A stretch of 20,644 nucleotides of DNA from Streptosporangiaceae bacterium (lineage in GTDB: Bacteria > Actinomycetota > Actinomycetes > Streptosporangiales > Streptosporangiaceae). Every line of letters begins with the position of its first letter. Position 1 is the first letter of the stretch. The notes under the pieces are model-generated. The model did not search any database and was not told the origin of the DNA. It saw only the letters and a list, made by a program, of their open reading frames with translations. The stretch lies in assembly GCA_030040815.1 (NCBI GenBank), contig JASHSZ010000485.1:1-20644 (forward strand), read 5' to 3'. Position numbers and translations under genes: made by a program. Positions 1 through 6,995 of the stretch are shown here, piece after piece.

Positions 1-288
1 GCGCTGGCCACCGGCGACGCAGAGTTCCGGGTCAAGAGCCACGCCCGGATCCAGGAGCTGCGGGAGCAGGCCGGCACGGTCTTCCTGGTTGCGCACAACC
101 TTGAGGAGATCGAGCTCACCTGTAACCGGGTCATCTGGCTGGAACGGGGCCAGATCGTGGAACAGGGTGAGGACGTGATCAGCGTCGTCGACCGTTACAT
201 CGCCGCCTCAGGCGGGGAGCCGGTGCTGCGCGATCCCGTCACCCGGCGGCGTATCAAGGACCGAGTGGCCACGGCCGACGGCGGGTGA
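1..288 (+). CDS. Polysaccharide-export type ABC transporter ATP-binding protein, C-terminal part (5' end outside window)
   Basis: The frame is open from base 1 and ends in TGA at 286-288, giving the last 95 residues. The start of the visible part (ALATGD) follows the place where Walker B and the D-loop would lie. The segment FLVAHNLEEIELTCNRVIWL contains the H-loop histidine followed by the usual CxRVIWLExGxIVxxG stretch. A short tail with VISVVDRYIAA follows. This arrangement is typical of the Wzt/TagH group, which energises export of teichoic acid, O-antigen or other glycans across the membrane with a separate permease. The Walker A and signature motifs lie upstream of the window, so the substrate cannot be assigned. 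The family call is fairly safe; the glycan substrate is inference. A hairpin that could end transcription follows directly. Confidence 0.8.
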   Translation, partial: ALATGDAEFRVKSHARIQELREQAGTVFLVAHNLEEIELTCNRVIWLERGQIVEQGEDVISVVDRYIAASGGEPVLRDPVTRRRIKDRVATADGG

Positions 289-319
289 CCTGAGGCTGCC
301 GCCGACGGCGGCACACAGG
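289..319. terminator. Hairpin between two convergent genes
   Basis: GCCGCC (298-303) and GGCGGC (307-312) form a perfect 6-bp stem with a GAC loop. CCTG (289-292) and CAGG (316-319) can pair outside it across a small internal loop. The hairpin fills the whole 31-base gap between the ABC ATPase stop and the stop of the convergent histidine kinase, so it could end both transcripts. There is no T-run, which is common for high-GC actinobacterial terminators. Confidence 0.5.
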
Positions 320-2221
320 TCAGCCAGCGGACGGCTCGCCAACGGGCGGGGGCGGGCAGGCCTCGTAGCTAGCCTGCTGAAGAACCAGCCGCATGACGGT
401 CCCGCCGCCATCCCGCCCTTCGGCGGTAACCTCCCCATCCTGAGCCCTGGCTAGCTGCCGGACGATGTACAGCCCCAGCCCGATGCCACCGAACCGCCGC
501 CGGTCGCCGGCCTCGCCCTGGACGAATCGCTCGAAAACCCGCTCCCGGTCCTCCGGCGGGATGCCGATCCCCTCGTCCGACACCGTGACCTCGATGGCGC
601 CGTTCCTGGTCCGGGCCTGCACGGTCACAATGCCGCCCTCAGGGGAGTACTTGAAGGCATTCTCCAGCAATTGCCCGATGATGATGTCGGTCGCCAGTGC
701 ATCGCCGTTCGCCTCCGGCAGATCGTCCGGTATGTCGCTGGACAGCGTGTGCCGGTCCGACAGCGGCCGAAACGCCGACACGGCACCGCGGAGCAGCCCG
801 GCCAGGTCGAAGGCGCCGCGGCTGACCTGCAGCTGCTCCGCCCCGGCGCGCGAGCCGAGCAGCAGCTGCTCTACCAGCCGGGCCAGCGCGCCGGCCCGGT
901 CGGCGATGGTCTGCACCGCCGCCCGCCGGTCGGCGTCGGCCATCTTGTCCCAGCGGCTCGCCAGCGTGCTGGCAAAGCCCTGGACCACCGTGATCGGGGT
1001 GCGCAGCTCGTGGCTCGTCGTGGCCAGGAACAGGTCCTTGGCCTCCTCGAGCTCCTTCGTCGCGGTCACGTCGCGGAAGTCCAGGACCCGCTCACCCCGA
1101 CCGGACAGGCCGGTGCACAGCAGGTCGATCCAGCGCCCATTCGGCAACCGGTGCGTCAGCTTGCCGCCGGGCTCCGGCAGCGGGAACGGCGGGTGACGCC
1201 CGGTCGCCAGTTCCGGCGACAGGCCAGTCAGCTGGTGCGCGGCAGGATTCCACTGCCGCACCAGACCGTCAGCATCCAGCACGGCGATGCCGTCAGCGCT
1301 GGCGTCGATGACCGCTCGCTCGTGCGCGCGCTGGCGCACCACCTCCTCGAACGCGGTCACGTTAGACAGCGCGACGCTGGCGTGCCCCGCGAGCAGCTCG
1401 AGCAACTCGAGCTCCACGTGACCGACCCGGCGCCCGCTGTACAGCGCATACAGCGCACCGTAGGGCCGACCCGCCACGTGGGAAAGGCTGAGCGCGATCG
1501 TGTGCAGGCCGGGCAGTGCCGCCCAGATCAGGTCGTCGAAACCGTAGGAGTCACTGGTCGCCATCAGCACCGTCTTGCCGGACCGCATAAGGTCGCCGAC
1601 CGTGCTGCTCTGCAGATCGGCAGTGCGGCCGCGGAGCTCCGCGGGCAGGCCGTCCAGGCTCACGAGTCGCAGCCGGTCGTTCTCGATCACCACAAAGCCG
1701 CCTGCGTCAGCCCTGGTCAGCTCGCGCAGGCTGGCAGCGATCCGATCCAGCACCGACTCGAGATCGAGCTGAGCGTTCATGTCTGCGACTACGTCGCCGA
1801 GGCGCCGCACCAGCCGGGCACGCTCGGCCATGTAGTGCCGGACGGCCTCGTCGTCTCTGGTCTGGTGACAGACGAAGACCCACCCCGGCGGGCCGCCGGC
1901 CGCGTCCGGGACGCTGCTCGCGTTTATCCGCACGTCGACGACGGCGCCGTCCTGGCAGGTCCGGCGGGTCGCAAAGGACACCTGACCGCCGCTCGCGACG
2001 CGCTCGAGGACCGCGTTGTGCTCGGCTCGCAGTTCCTCAGGCACAAACGGCGGCTCCCGGCCGACGATCTCGGCCGCCGGCCAGCCGAACAACCGCTCGG
2101 CGGCGGGATTCCAGAGCGTCACCTTACGGTCCGCGTCGAGTGCGATAATCGCGTCGGCCACGTAGTCGAGCACTGAGCGGACGGGGCCATCATCGCGCCT
2201 GGCCGCCCGCTTCCAGCTCAC
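320..2221 (-). CDS. Soluble PAS-GAF-PAS sensor histidine kinase
   Basis: The product is a cytoplasmic sensor kinase; no transmembrane segment is visible. Numbered from the longest frame (TTG at 2314, 664 residues), the order is PAS 1 (about 48-152, with LWNPAAERLFGW), GAF (about 185-320), PAS 2 (about 333-418, QWNPAAHQLTG) and HisKA with phospho-acceptor His435 in TSHELRTP. The HATPase domain follows, with N-box ENAFKYSPEGG (Asn552), G1 SDEGIGIPPEDRERVFERF and G2 GGIGLGLYIVRQ. I chose the GTG at 2221 (633 residues) over the TTG at 2314 because it has GAGG just upstream and begins shortly before PAS 1. The TTG start would lie 5 bases from the start of the divergent lipoprotein gene. No response regulator is adjacent, so the partner is unknown. 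PAS and GAF domains suggest a small-molecule, redox or light cue, which cannot be specified. Confidence 0.85.
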   Translation of the reverse strand: MSWKRAARRDDGPVRSVLDYVADAIIALDADRKVTLWNPAAERLFGWPAAEIVGREPPFVPEELRAEHNAVLERVASGGQVSFATRRTCQDGAVVDVRINASSVPDAAGGPPGWVFVCHQTRDDEAVRHYMAERARLVRRLGDVVADMNAQLDLESVLDRIAASLRELTRADAGGFVVIENDRLRLVSLDGLPAELRGRTADLQSSTVGDLMRSGKTVLMATSDSYGFDDLIWAALPGLHTIALSLSHVAGRPYGALYALYSGRRVGHVELELLELLAGHASVALSNVTAFEEVVRQRAHERAVIDASADGIAVLDADGLVRQWNPAAHQLTGLSPELATGRHPPFPLPEPGGKLTHRLPNGRWIDLLCTGLSGRGERVLDFRDVTATKELEEAKDLFLATTSHELRTPITVVQGFASTLASRWDKMADADRRAAVQTIADRAGALARLVEQLLLGSRAGAEQLQVSRGAFDLAGLLRGAVSAFRPLSDRHTLSSDIPDDLPEANGDALATDIIIGQLLENAFKYSPEGGIVTVQARTRNGAIEVTVSDEGIGIPPEDRERVFERFVQGEAGDRRRFGGIGLGLYIVRQLARAQDGEVTAEGRDGGGTVMRLVLQQASYEACPPPPVGEPSAG

Positions 2222-2319
2222 CGCCTCATCGTCCCACCCCGATCTGGCTTCCGGCCGCCGAACTGCGCAAACCTCCCACCGCGACGGAACCACCGGCCGA
2301 CAGACAACGTCCAAGGGTT

Positions 2320-2934
2320 ATGACGCATCCGACTGGCTTAACGCCCGCTCACACATCACCGGATCCTGGCGGTGGCCACCGGATCACGAGCAAGGCCCGG
2401 CGTCGCGCGGTCGGGTTCTCGTGCGCCGCGGCCAGCTGCGTGCTGCTGGTTGCCGCCTGCGGCAGTGCCGGCGCCCAAGGCGCCACGACTAGATCTCCGC
2501 GCTTGAGCGGCGCGCAGCCCACGGTGGCATGCCCTGCGTGCGGCGGCGTCAGCCCCGGCGGGCCGATCCGCGTCGGCCCTTCGACAGCCACCGAGGTATC
2601 CCTGGACGTGACGATCTATCCCGCGGACAACGGCACGCCCTATTCCCGCACGCTGCGCTGCGACCCCGACGGTGGCACGGTGCCGGATCCGGCCAAGGCG
2701 TGCGCTCAGTTGCTCGCCGATCCGAATCTGTTCGGGCCGCAGCCAGTCAGCCCCGTGATGGCGTGTCCGATGATCCTGGCGAGCGGCGCCCGAGCCGTTG
2801 TCGATGGGACGTACCTGGGCAGGCAGGTGGACGAGACCATCGTGGACGGCGGCTGCGACCTGCAGCGCTGGGCCGAGCTGATGCAGATATTTGGGCCCGC
2901 GAGCTCAGACCTGCAGCCGGTGAGTCCGGGTTAG
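2320..2934 (+). CDS. Lipoprotein with a subtilisin-inhibitor-like (SSI) domain
   Basis: The product has 204 residues. Residues 21-47 form a lipoprotein signal peptide: basic RITSKARRR, a hydrophobic stretch, and the lipobox VAAC with Cys47 as the likely lipidated residue. A linker containing CPAC (Cys71, Cys74) follows. Residues 90-192 resemble Streptomyces subtilisin inhibitor: SLDVTIYP, RTLRC, a D-P-A-K-A-C segment, MACPMI, AVVDGTYLGRQV and GGCDLQRW. The four cysteines of the domain (114, 128, 149, 179) sit where SSI has its two disulfides. The reactive-site segment Cys-Pro-Met-Ile matches the SSI segment Cys-Pro-Met-Val, which puts the P1 Met at 151. The inferred role is a serine-protease inhibitor tethered outside the cell membrane. 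ATG 2320 is the only good in-frame start; AAGGG lies only 2 bases ahead of it. The alignment is from memory, not from a search. Confidence 0.7.
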   Translation: MTHPTGLTPAHTSPDPGGGHRITSKARRRAVGFSCAAASCVLLVAACGSAGAQGATTRSPRLSGAQPTVACPACGGVSPGGPIRVGPSTATEVSLDVTIYPADNGTPYSRTLRCDPDGGTVPDPAKACAQLLADPNLFGPQPVSPVMACPMILASGARAVVDGTYLGRQVDETIVDGGCDLQRWAELMQIFGPASSDLQPVSPG

Positions 2935-2964
2935 CCCGTGGTGACGAGTCCTGGCTGTGCTGCG

Positions 2965-3840
2965 TTACTTCAGCAGCCGGGACAGCCTCCGGTCCGCCAG
3001 TGGCTTGCCCCCGGTCTGGCAGGTCGCGCAGTACTGTAGCGCCGAGTCTGCGAACGACACCTCGCGCACCGTGTCACCGCAGACCGGGCACGCCTGGCCG
3101 GTGCGACCGTGGACCCGCAAGCCCGCCTTCTTTTCTTGCTTCAGGTCGCTCGCGGTCAGTCCGTCGGAGCGCCCGATCGCCTCGCGCAGCGTGCTGACGA
3201 TCACCTCGTGCAGCTCATCAACCTCGGCCGGAGTGAGGCTGGATGCCAGCCGGAACGGCGACATCTTCGCCGCGTGCAGCACCTCGTCGGAGTATGCGTT
3301 ACCGATGCCGGCGATCAGTCTCTGGTCGCGCAGCACGCCCTTGATCTGCGTCCGGCGCCCGGCCAGGATGCCCGCCAGCACGTCGGCCGTGAACGCGGGA
3401 TCCAGCGGCTCGGGCCCGAGCGTCGCAACGCCAGGGATCTGAGCAAGATCCGTGACCAGGTACACGGCCAGCCGCTTGCGCGTCCCGGCCTCGGTCAGGT
3501 CGAAGCCGGACCCATCGGCGAACCGCAGCCGGAAGGCCAGCGGACCCTTGCCAGGCCGCGGCGGCGTCTCCGGCAGCGACTCCCGCCATCGCAGCCACCC
3601 GGCTCTGGCCAGGTGGGTGACGAGGTGCAAGGTCCCGCCGTCGGCGGGCTGCACCGCCAGGTCGAGGAACTTGCCGCGGCGCGCGGTCCCGACCAGCGCG
3701 CCGCCGTGCAGCGCGGACAGGGGCGGATCGTAGGTCTTCAGGACCGAGAACTCTGCAACGTCGGCGCGGTCGATCTTCCGACCGAGGGCGCGCTCGCGCA
3801 GGTCGGCGGCGAGCGCCTCGACCTCAGGCAGTTCCGGCAC
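2965..3840 (-). CDS. Fpg/Nei family DNA glycosylase/AP lyase
   Basis: The product has 291 residues and removes oxidised bases from DNA, then nicks the site by beta/delta elimination. The start is fixed at GTG 3840 because the family uses the N-terminal proline (after Met removal) as nucleophile: the protein begins M-P-E-L-P-E-V-E. The frame stays open upstream, but a longer product would bury this proline. Lys57 in RRGKFL matches the conserved beta-lyase lysine. The helix-two-turn-helix region contains GIGNAYSDEVLHAAKMSPF. The C-terminal zinc finger has Cys251, Cys254, Cys271 and Cys274. It differs from E. coli Fpg in lacking the catalytic-loop arginine (FADSALQYC) and in a 17-residue tail after the last Cys, features I recall from an actinobacterial Fpg/Nei subgroup. 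Substrate preference is therefore left open. AAGG lies only one base before the GTG. Confidence 0.88.
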   Translation of the reverse strand: MPELPEVEALAADLRERALGRKIDRADVAEFSVLKTYDPPLSALHGGALVGTARRGKFLDLAVQPADGGTLHLVTHLARAGWLRWRESLPETPPRPGKGPLAFRLRFADGSGFDLTEAGTRKRLAVYLVTDLAQIPGVATLGPEPLDPAFTADVLAGILAGRRTQIKGVLRDQRLIAGIGNAYSDEVLHAAKMSPFRLASSLTPAEVDELHEVIVSTLREAIGRSDGLTASDLKQEKKAGLRVHGRTGQACPVCGDTVREVSFADSALQYCATCQTGGKPLADRRLSRLLK

Positions 3841-4048
3841 ACCTTGATTGTGCCTGATGCTGACCGTCGCTCGGGCCGGGCAGAGTCGAGCGCCACGGCC
3901 GGGGGACACAGCCGACCCAGGACCAGCCGTCATGATCTGTGTCACAGCGCCCGATGCGGGCCGGAAACGGCAGTCGCCACATCGCAAAATAGCCCGCCCA
4001 GCAGGGTCGATCCGGGGACAAGGACCGCGCGCGGAGCCTATGCTGCGG

Positions 4049-4072
4049 CCAGCTAGCCGACTCGGCAGCCGG
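4049..4072 (-). terminator. Possible terminator hairpin after tRNA-Leu
   Basis: On the minus strand CCGGCT pairs with AGCTGG (one G-U pair), and inside it GCCGA pairs with TCGGC around a single base, with a one-base bulge. The hairpin begins 21 bases after the tRNA 3' end and could separate tRNA transcription from the glycosylase gene. There is no T-run. Confidence 0.35.
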
Positions 4073-4093
4073 TGAGTGCAGGGGAACTGGCGG

Positions 4094-4176
4094 TGGGCGA
4101 GGAGGGATTTGAACCCTCACGTCCTTTCGGACACACGGACCTGAACCGTGCGCGTCTGCCGTTCCGCCACCCGCCC
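4094..4176 (-). tRNA. tRNA-Leu, anticodon CAG
   Basis: The 83-base cloverleaf folds by hand. The acceptor stem is GGGCGGG with CTCGCCC (one G-U pair), with discriminator A at 4094. The D stem is GCG/CGC, and the anticodon stem is CACGG/CCGTG around the loop TTCAGGT, which gives anticodon CAG. The long type II variable arm GTCC-GAAA-GGAC is the class feature of tRNA-Leu. The T stem is GAGGG/CCCTC around TTCAAAT. The 3' CCA is not encoded (the genome reads ACCG). A tRNA-Leu next to fhaA is also the arrangement I recall in Mycobacterium tuberculosis (leuT), so the neighbourhood looks ancestral. Confidence 0.95.
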
Positions 4177-4262
4177 CGGGTGCGGCAGTCAGGTTAGCAC
4201 GTCCCCGAGCTATCCCACATCGCCGATACGATCGGATACGGCAGTGAGAGGAGGGCGCCGCC
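4177..4262. promoter_or_regulatory. Divergent promoter region of tRNA-Leu and the fha-pknB operon
   Basis: This 86-base gap must hold the tRNA promoter on - and probably the promoter of the cell-wall operon on +. Candidate -10 boxes are TAACCT on - (4196-4191, about 15 bases before the tRNA) and TACGAT on + (4227-4232). GATACG is repeated directly at 4225-4230 and 4235-4240, ten bases apart. A strong ribosome binding site, AGGAGGG, lies at 4249-4255, seven bases before the GTG at 4263. The -35 boxes are not convincing. Confidence 0.35.
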
Positions 4263-5018
4263 GTGGGAGTCTTGCAGCGATTTGAGCACAGGCTCGAAGG
4301 TATGGTCGAGGGTGCCTTTGCGCGGGCGTTCAAATCCGAGCTTCAGCCGGTCGAGGTGGCGAGCGCGATCCAGCGGGAAATGGACGATCGGGCCGCCATC
4401 GTGGCGCAGGGCCGCACGCTGGTGCCGAATGACTTCGTTGTCGAAGTAGCCGAGGATGACTACGCCCGCCTCGATATGTATGCCGACAGCCTGGGCATCG
4501 AGCTGGCCACGCTAGCCCGTGAGTACGCCAAAGAGCAGGGTTATTCGTTCGTGGGCCCAGTCCGGATGCGTTTCGAGGGCGTCCGCGACCTCACCACCGG
4601 GACTTTCCGGATCCTGTCCGGTGTCATTCGCGGCACGACCGTCGAGGATGGCGAGATCCGCCGCCCGGCCACTGACCTGCCGCAGCCCGCTGGCGGGTTC
4701 CGCGGCAATCCGCGGCTGCTCGTCTCCGGTCCCGATGGCGGCCCGGACGGCGGCCACCAGCGCACCTATGAGATCACCACGCCGCTCGTCATCCTCGGCC
4801 GTGGCACCGACTGCGACCTGCGGCTCGTCGACCCCGGCGTGTCCCGGCATCACGCCGAGATAAGGGTCGAGGACGGTGAGGTGGTCCTGGTCGATCTCGG
4901 CTCGACCAACGGCACGTTTGTCAACGGTCAGCCAGTCCGGCGGGTAGCGCTCGCAGACGGCACCCGCGTAACCCTCGGCCGGACGACGCTGGTGTTCCGC
5001 CGGGACGCCAGCTACTGA
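4263..5018 (+). CDS. fhaA: FHA-domain protein FhaA (DUF3662-FHA)
   Basis: The product has 251 residues and no membrane segment. Residues 1-125 match the N-terminal DUF3662 region of FhaA, beginning MGVLQRFEHRLEGMVEGAFA and including the VPNDF segment. A short proline/glycine linker leads to a C-terminal FHA domain (about 165-247). Its phosphothreonine-binding residues are visible: Arg180 in LGRGTDCD, Ser194 and His197 in VSRHHAEI, and Asn216 in DLGSTNGTFVNG. In mycobacteria FhaA binds phosphorylated PknB and the flippase MurJ to control peptidoglycan precursor supply. This copy is about half the length of the mycobacterial protein because the middle linker is short, as in Streptomyces. GTG 4263 has AGGAGGG seven bases upstream. 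It is the first gene of the operon. Confidence 0.93.
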   Translation: MGVLQRFEHRLEGMVEGAFARAFKSELQPVEVASAIQREMDDRAAIVAQGRTLVPNDFVVEVAEDDYARLDMYADSLGIELATLAREYAKEQGYSFVGPVRMRFEGVRDLTTGTFRILSGVIRGTTVEDGEIRRPATDLPQPAGGFRGNPRLLVSGPDGGPDGGHQRTYEITTPLVILGRGTDCDLRLVDPGVSRHHAEIRVEDGEVVLVDLGSTNGTFVNGQPVRRVALADGTRVTLGRTTLVFRRDASY

Positions 5019-5145
5019 CGACTTCACCCCCGCAGGTACGGACGCAGCTTTTGACATCCACAAAGGGCAGGGAAGGAGGCGGCACTAGCCGGTGCCGCCC
5101 GTACAGACGCCGCCCGAGCGGCGTCGCGACAAGGACCACGGCTCG

Positions 5146-5628
5146 ATGAATGCGCTTGAGCTCACCCTCATCAGAATCGGGTTCCTTGCTGTCCTCTGGC
5201 TCTTCGTCATCGCGGCCGTAGGAGTGGTGCGAACGGACCTGTTTGGCCAGGTCACCCACCGGCGGCGGACCGGCTCGAGGCAGCGGGTGCGGCAGCCGAC
5301 TGCGCCTGTCAGCCGGCCGCCGCGACCCCTCAGGGCCGTGCCCCAGCATCTGCTCGTGACCGCCGGGACGCTCGCGGGTACGTCGCTCGGCCTCACCGAT
5401 CAGCAGATCACGATAGGCAGGGCCGATGACGCCACGCTGGTGCTGGCCGACGACTACGCTTCGACCCGACATGCCCGACTGTTCCCGCAAGATGGTCAAT
5501 GGCTGGTTGAGGACCTCGGCTCCACCAACGGCACGTACCTGGACCGGCAGAAGGTGACCGCGCCCACCCCAGTGCCGATTGGCGTGCCGATCCGGATTGG
5601 CAAAACCGTTTTGGAGCTGCGCAGATGA
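5146..5628 (+). CDS. fhaB: FHA-domain membrane protein FhaB
   Basis: The product has 160 residues: one N-terminal membrane helix (about 9-28, IGFLAVLWLFVIAAVGVV), a basic linker, and a C-terminal FHA domain (about 68-158). Binding residues are Arg92 (IGRADDATLVL), Ser106 and His109 (YASTRHARL) and Asn128 (DLGSTNGTYLD). This is the architecture of mycobacterial FhaB/FipA, a PknA/PknB substrate linked to division. I start it at ATG 5146 because homologues begin just before the helix; AAGGA lies ten bases upstream. A GTG at 5092 in the same frame would add 18 polar residues; a good AAGGAGG at 5073-5079 is 12 bases from it, so this alternative is not excluded. The stop overlaps the next ATG (ATGA, 5625-5628). 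Confidence 0.93.
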   Translation: MNALELTLIRIGFLAVLWLFVIAAVGVVRTDLFGQVTHRRRTGSRQRVRQPTAPVSRPPRPLRAVPQHLLVTAGTLAGTSLGLTDQQITIGRADDATLVLADDYASTRHARLFPQDGQWLVEDLGSTNGTYLDRQKVTAPTPVPIGVPIRIGKTVLELRR

Positions 5629-6995
5629 CGTTCGCCCTGCACTACGCGCTCCGCTCGGACGTTGGCCTGCTCCGCGAGGGCAACGAGGACTCTGCCTATG
5701 CCGGTCCGCGGCTGCTGGTGATCGCCGACGGAATGGGCGGGCACGCCGCCGGCGAGGTCGCGAGCGCCGTCGCCATCTCCGCCATCGCGCCCCTGGACAA
5801 CCAGAACTTCACCCGCGGCGAGGAAATGCTCGATGCGCTCGCTGCCGCGGTCGCCGCTGCCCGCGACACGCTGCACGACATGAGCGTGTCCGACCCCGCC
5901 GTTGAGGGCATGGGCACGACGCTGACCGCACTGCTGTGGGCGGACGACCAGGTAGCCGTGTGCCACATCGGTGACTCGCGGGCGTACCTGCTGCGGGACA
6001 ACGACCTCTACCAGATCACCCGCGATCACACGCTGATCCAGTCGCTAGTGGACGAGGGACGGCTGAGCCCGGCCGCCGCCGCCAACCACCCGCAGCGGTC
6101 GCTGATCATGCGCGCGCTGCAGGGCAGCACGGACGCCGAGCCCGACCTAGCGATCCACGAGGCGAAGCTCGGTGATCGCTACCTGCTGTGCTCCGACGGC
6201 CTGACCGATGTCGTCAGCGACGAGGAGGTGCATCAGGTGCTGTCCACGGTGGCGGACGCGGACGAGGCGGTCGGTCACCTGATCACGCTCGCCATTCGCA
6301 ACGGCGGCCCGGACAACATCACCTGCATCGTGGCCGACGTCGTGGACGAGTCAGGCCCGGTGCCGCCGACAAGGAAGGCACAGCTGGTTGGCGCGGCGGC
6401 CAGCGGCGACGCGCTGACGCTGCTTCGGGCGGCCACCGGACGCGGCACCGCAGACAGCCCGGACAGCCCGGCCGGCGCCAGCCTCAACGGGCGCGGCCGC
6501 CCTGCTACTGAGCAGGCGGGCGAGACGGACGACGCCCAGGATGAGTTCACCGAGCCACAACGCCGCTGGCCCGTGGTGACGACGATCCTCATCGTCTTGG
6601 TGGTCGTCGTGGTCGCCGGGCTGTACGCGGGCTACCGCGCTACCCAGGGCCAGTACTACCTGGGCGCGGAGGGCGGTCAGGTCAGCATCTATCGTGGCAT
6701 CAACGAGAAGATCGCGTTCATCAGCCTGTCCAGTGTCTACCGCCGGACGGGCATCCCGCTCTCGCACGTCCCCGGCGACCTGACGCTGCCCACGAACCCG
6801 ACCACCCTGGCCAAGTCGCAGGCGACCCTGACGTCCATCACGCGCTCGTACACGTGCAAGCAGGATCAAGCCGCGCAGAGTAGGTGGAAGGCCAGGTATG
6901 GCCAGGCCGGGACCAAGTCGAGCGCCGGCAGCTCGGCCAAGGCACCGCCCGAGCCTCGCGTGCCGGCGTACTGCCAGGCACAGGGGGAAGGGTGA
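5625..6995 (+). CDS. pstP: Membrane PP2C-type Ser/Thr phosphatase PstP
   Basis: The product has 456 residues. The cytoplasmic PP2C domain (1-240) carries the metal-binding motifs: REGNEDSAY, IADGMGGHAAGE with Asp35, GMGTTLTALLW, HIGDSRAYL, SDGLTDVVSDEE with Asp191, and GGPDNITC with Asp230. A polar linker (about 241-314) precedes one membrane helix (about 316-337, VVTTILIVLVVVVVAGLYAG). The last 115 residues are extracytoplasmic and have two cysteines (411, 450) that could pair. PstP removes phosphates from PknB and its substrates, balancing wall synthesis. The gene starts inside the fhaB stop and its own TGA overlaps the next GTG (6992-6995), which suggests translational coupling along the operon. 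Confidence 0.95.
   Translation: MTFALHYALRSDVGLLREGNEDSAYAGPRLLVIADGMGGHAAGEVASAVAISAIAPLDNQNFTRGEEMLDALAAAVAAARDTLHDMSVSDPAVEGMGTTLTALLWADDQVAVCHIGDSRAYLLRDNDLYQITRDHTLIQSLVDEGRLSPAAAANHPQRSLIMRALQGSTDAEPDLAIHEAKLGDRYLLCSDGLTDVVSDEEVHQVLSTVADADEAVGHLITLAIRNGGPDNITCIVADVVDESGPVPPTRKAQLVGAAASGDALTLLRAATGRGTADSPDSPAGASLNGRGRPATEQAGETDDAQDEFTEPQRRWPVVTTILIVLVVVVVAGLYAGYRATQGQYYLGAEGGQVSIYRGINEKIAFISLSSVYRRTGIPLSHVPGDLTLPTNPTTLAKSQATLTSITRSYTCKQDQAAQSRWKARYGQAGTKSSAGSSAKAPPEPRVPAYCQAQGEG

Noticed and set aside
671..2176. A 501-residue open frame on + opposite the histidine kinase
   Set aside because: The minus frame encodes clear PAS, GAF, HisKA and HATPase motifs. The + frame is rich in Arg, Gln and His, as expected for the antisense of high-GC coding DNA, and has no domain.
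3824..4333. An open frame on - spanning the tRNA and its flanks
   Set aside because: It runs through a well-folded tRNA-Leu and the fhaA start, and shows no protein motif.
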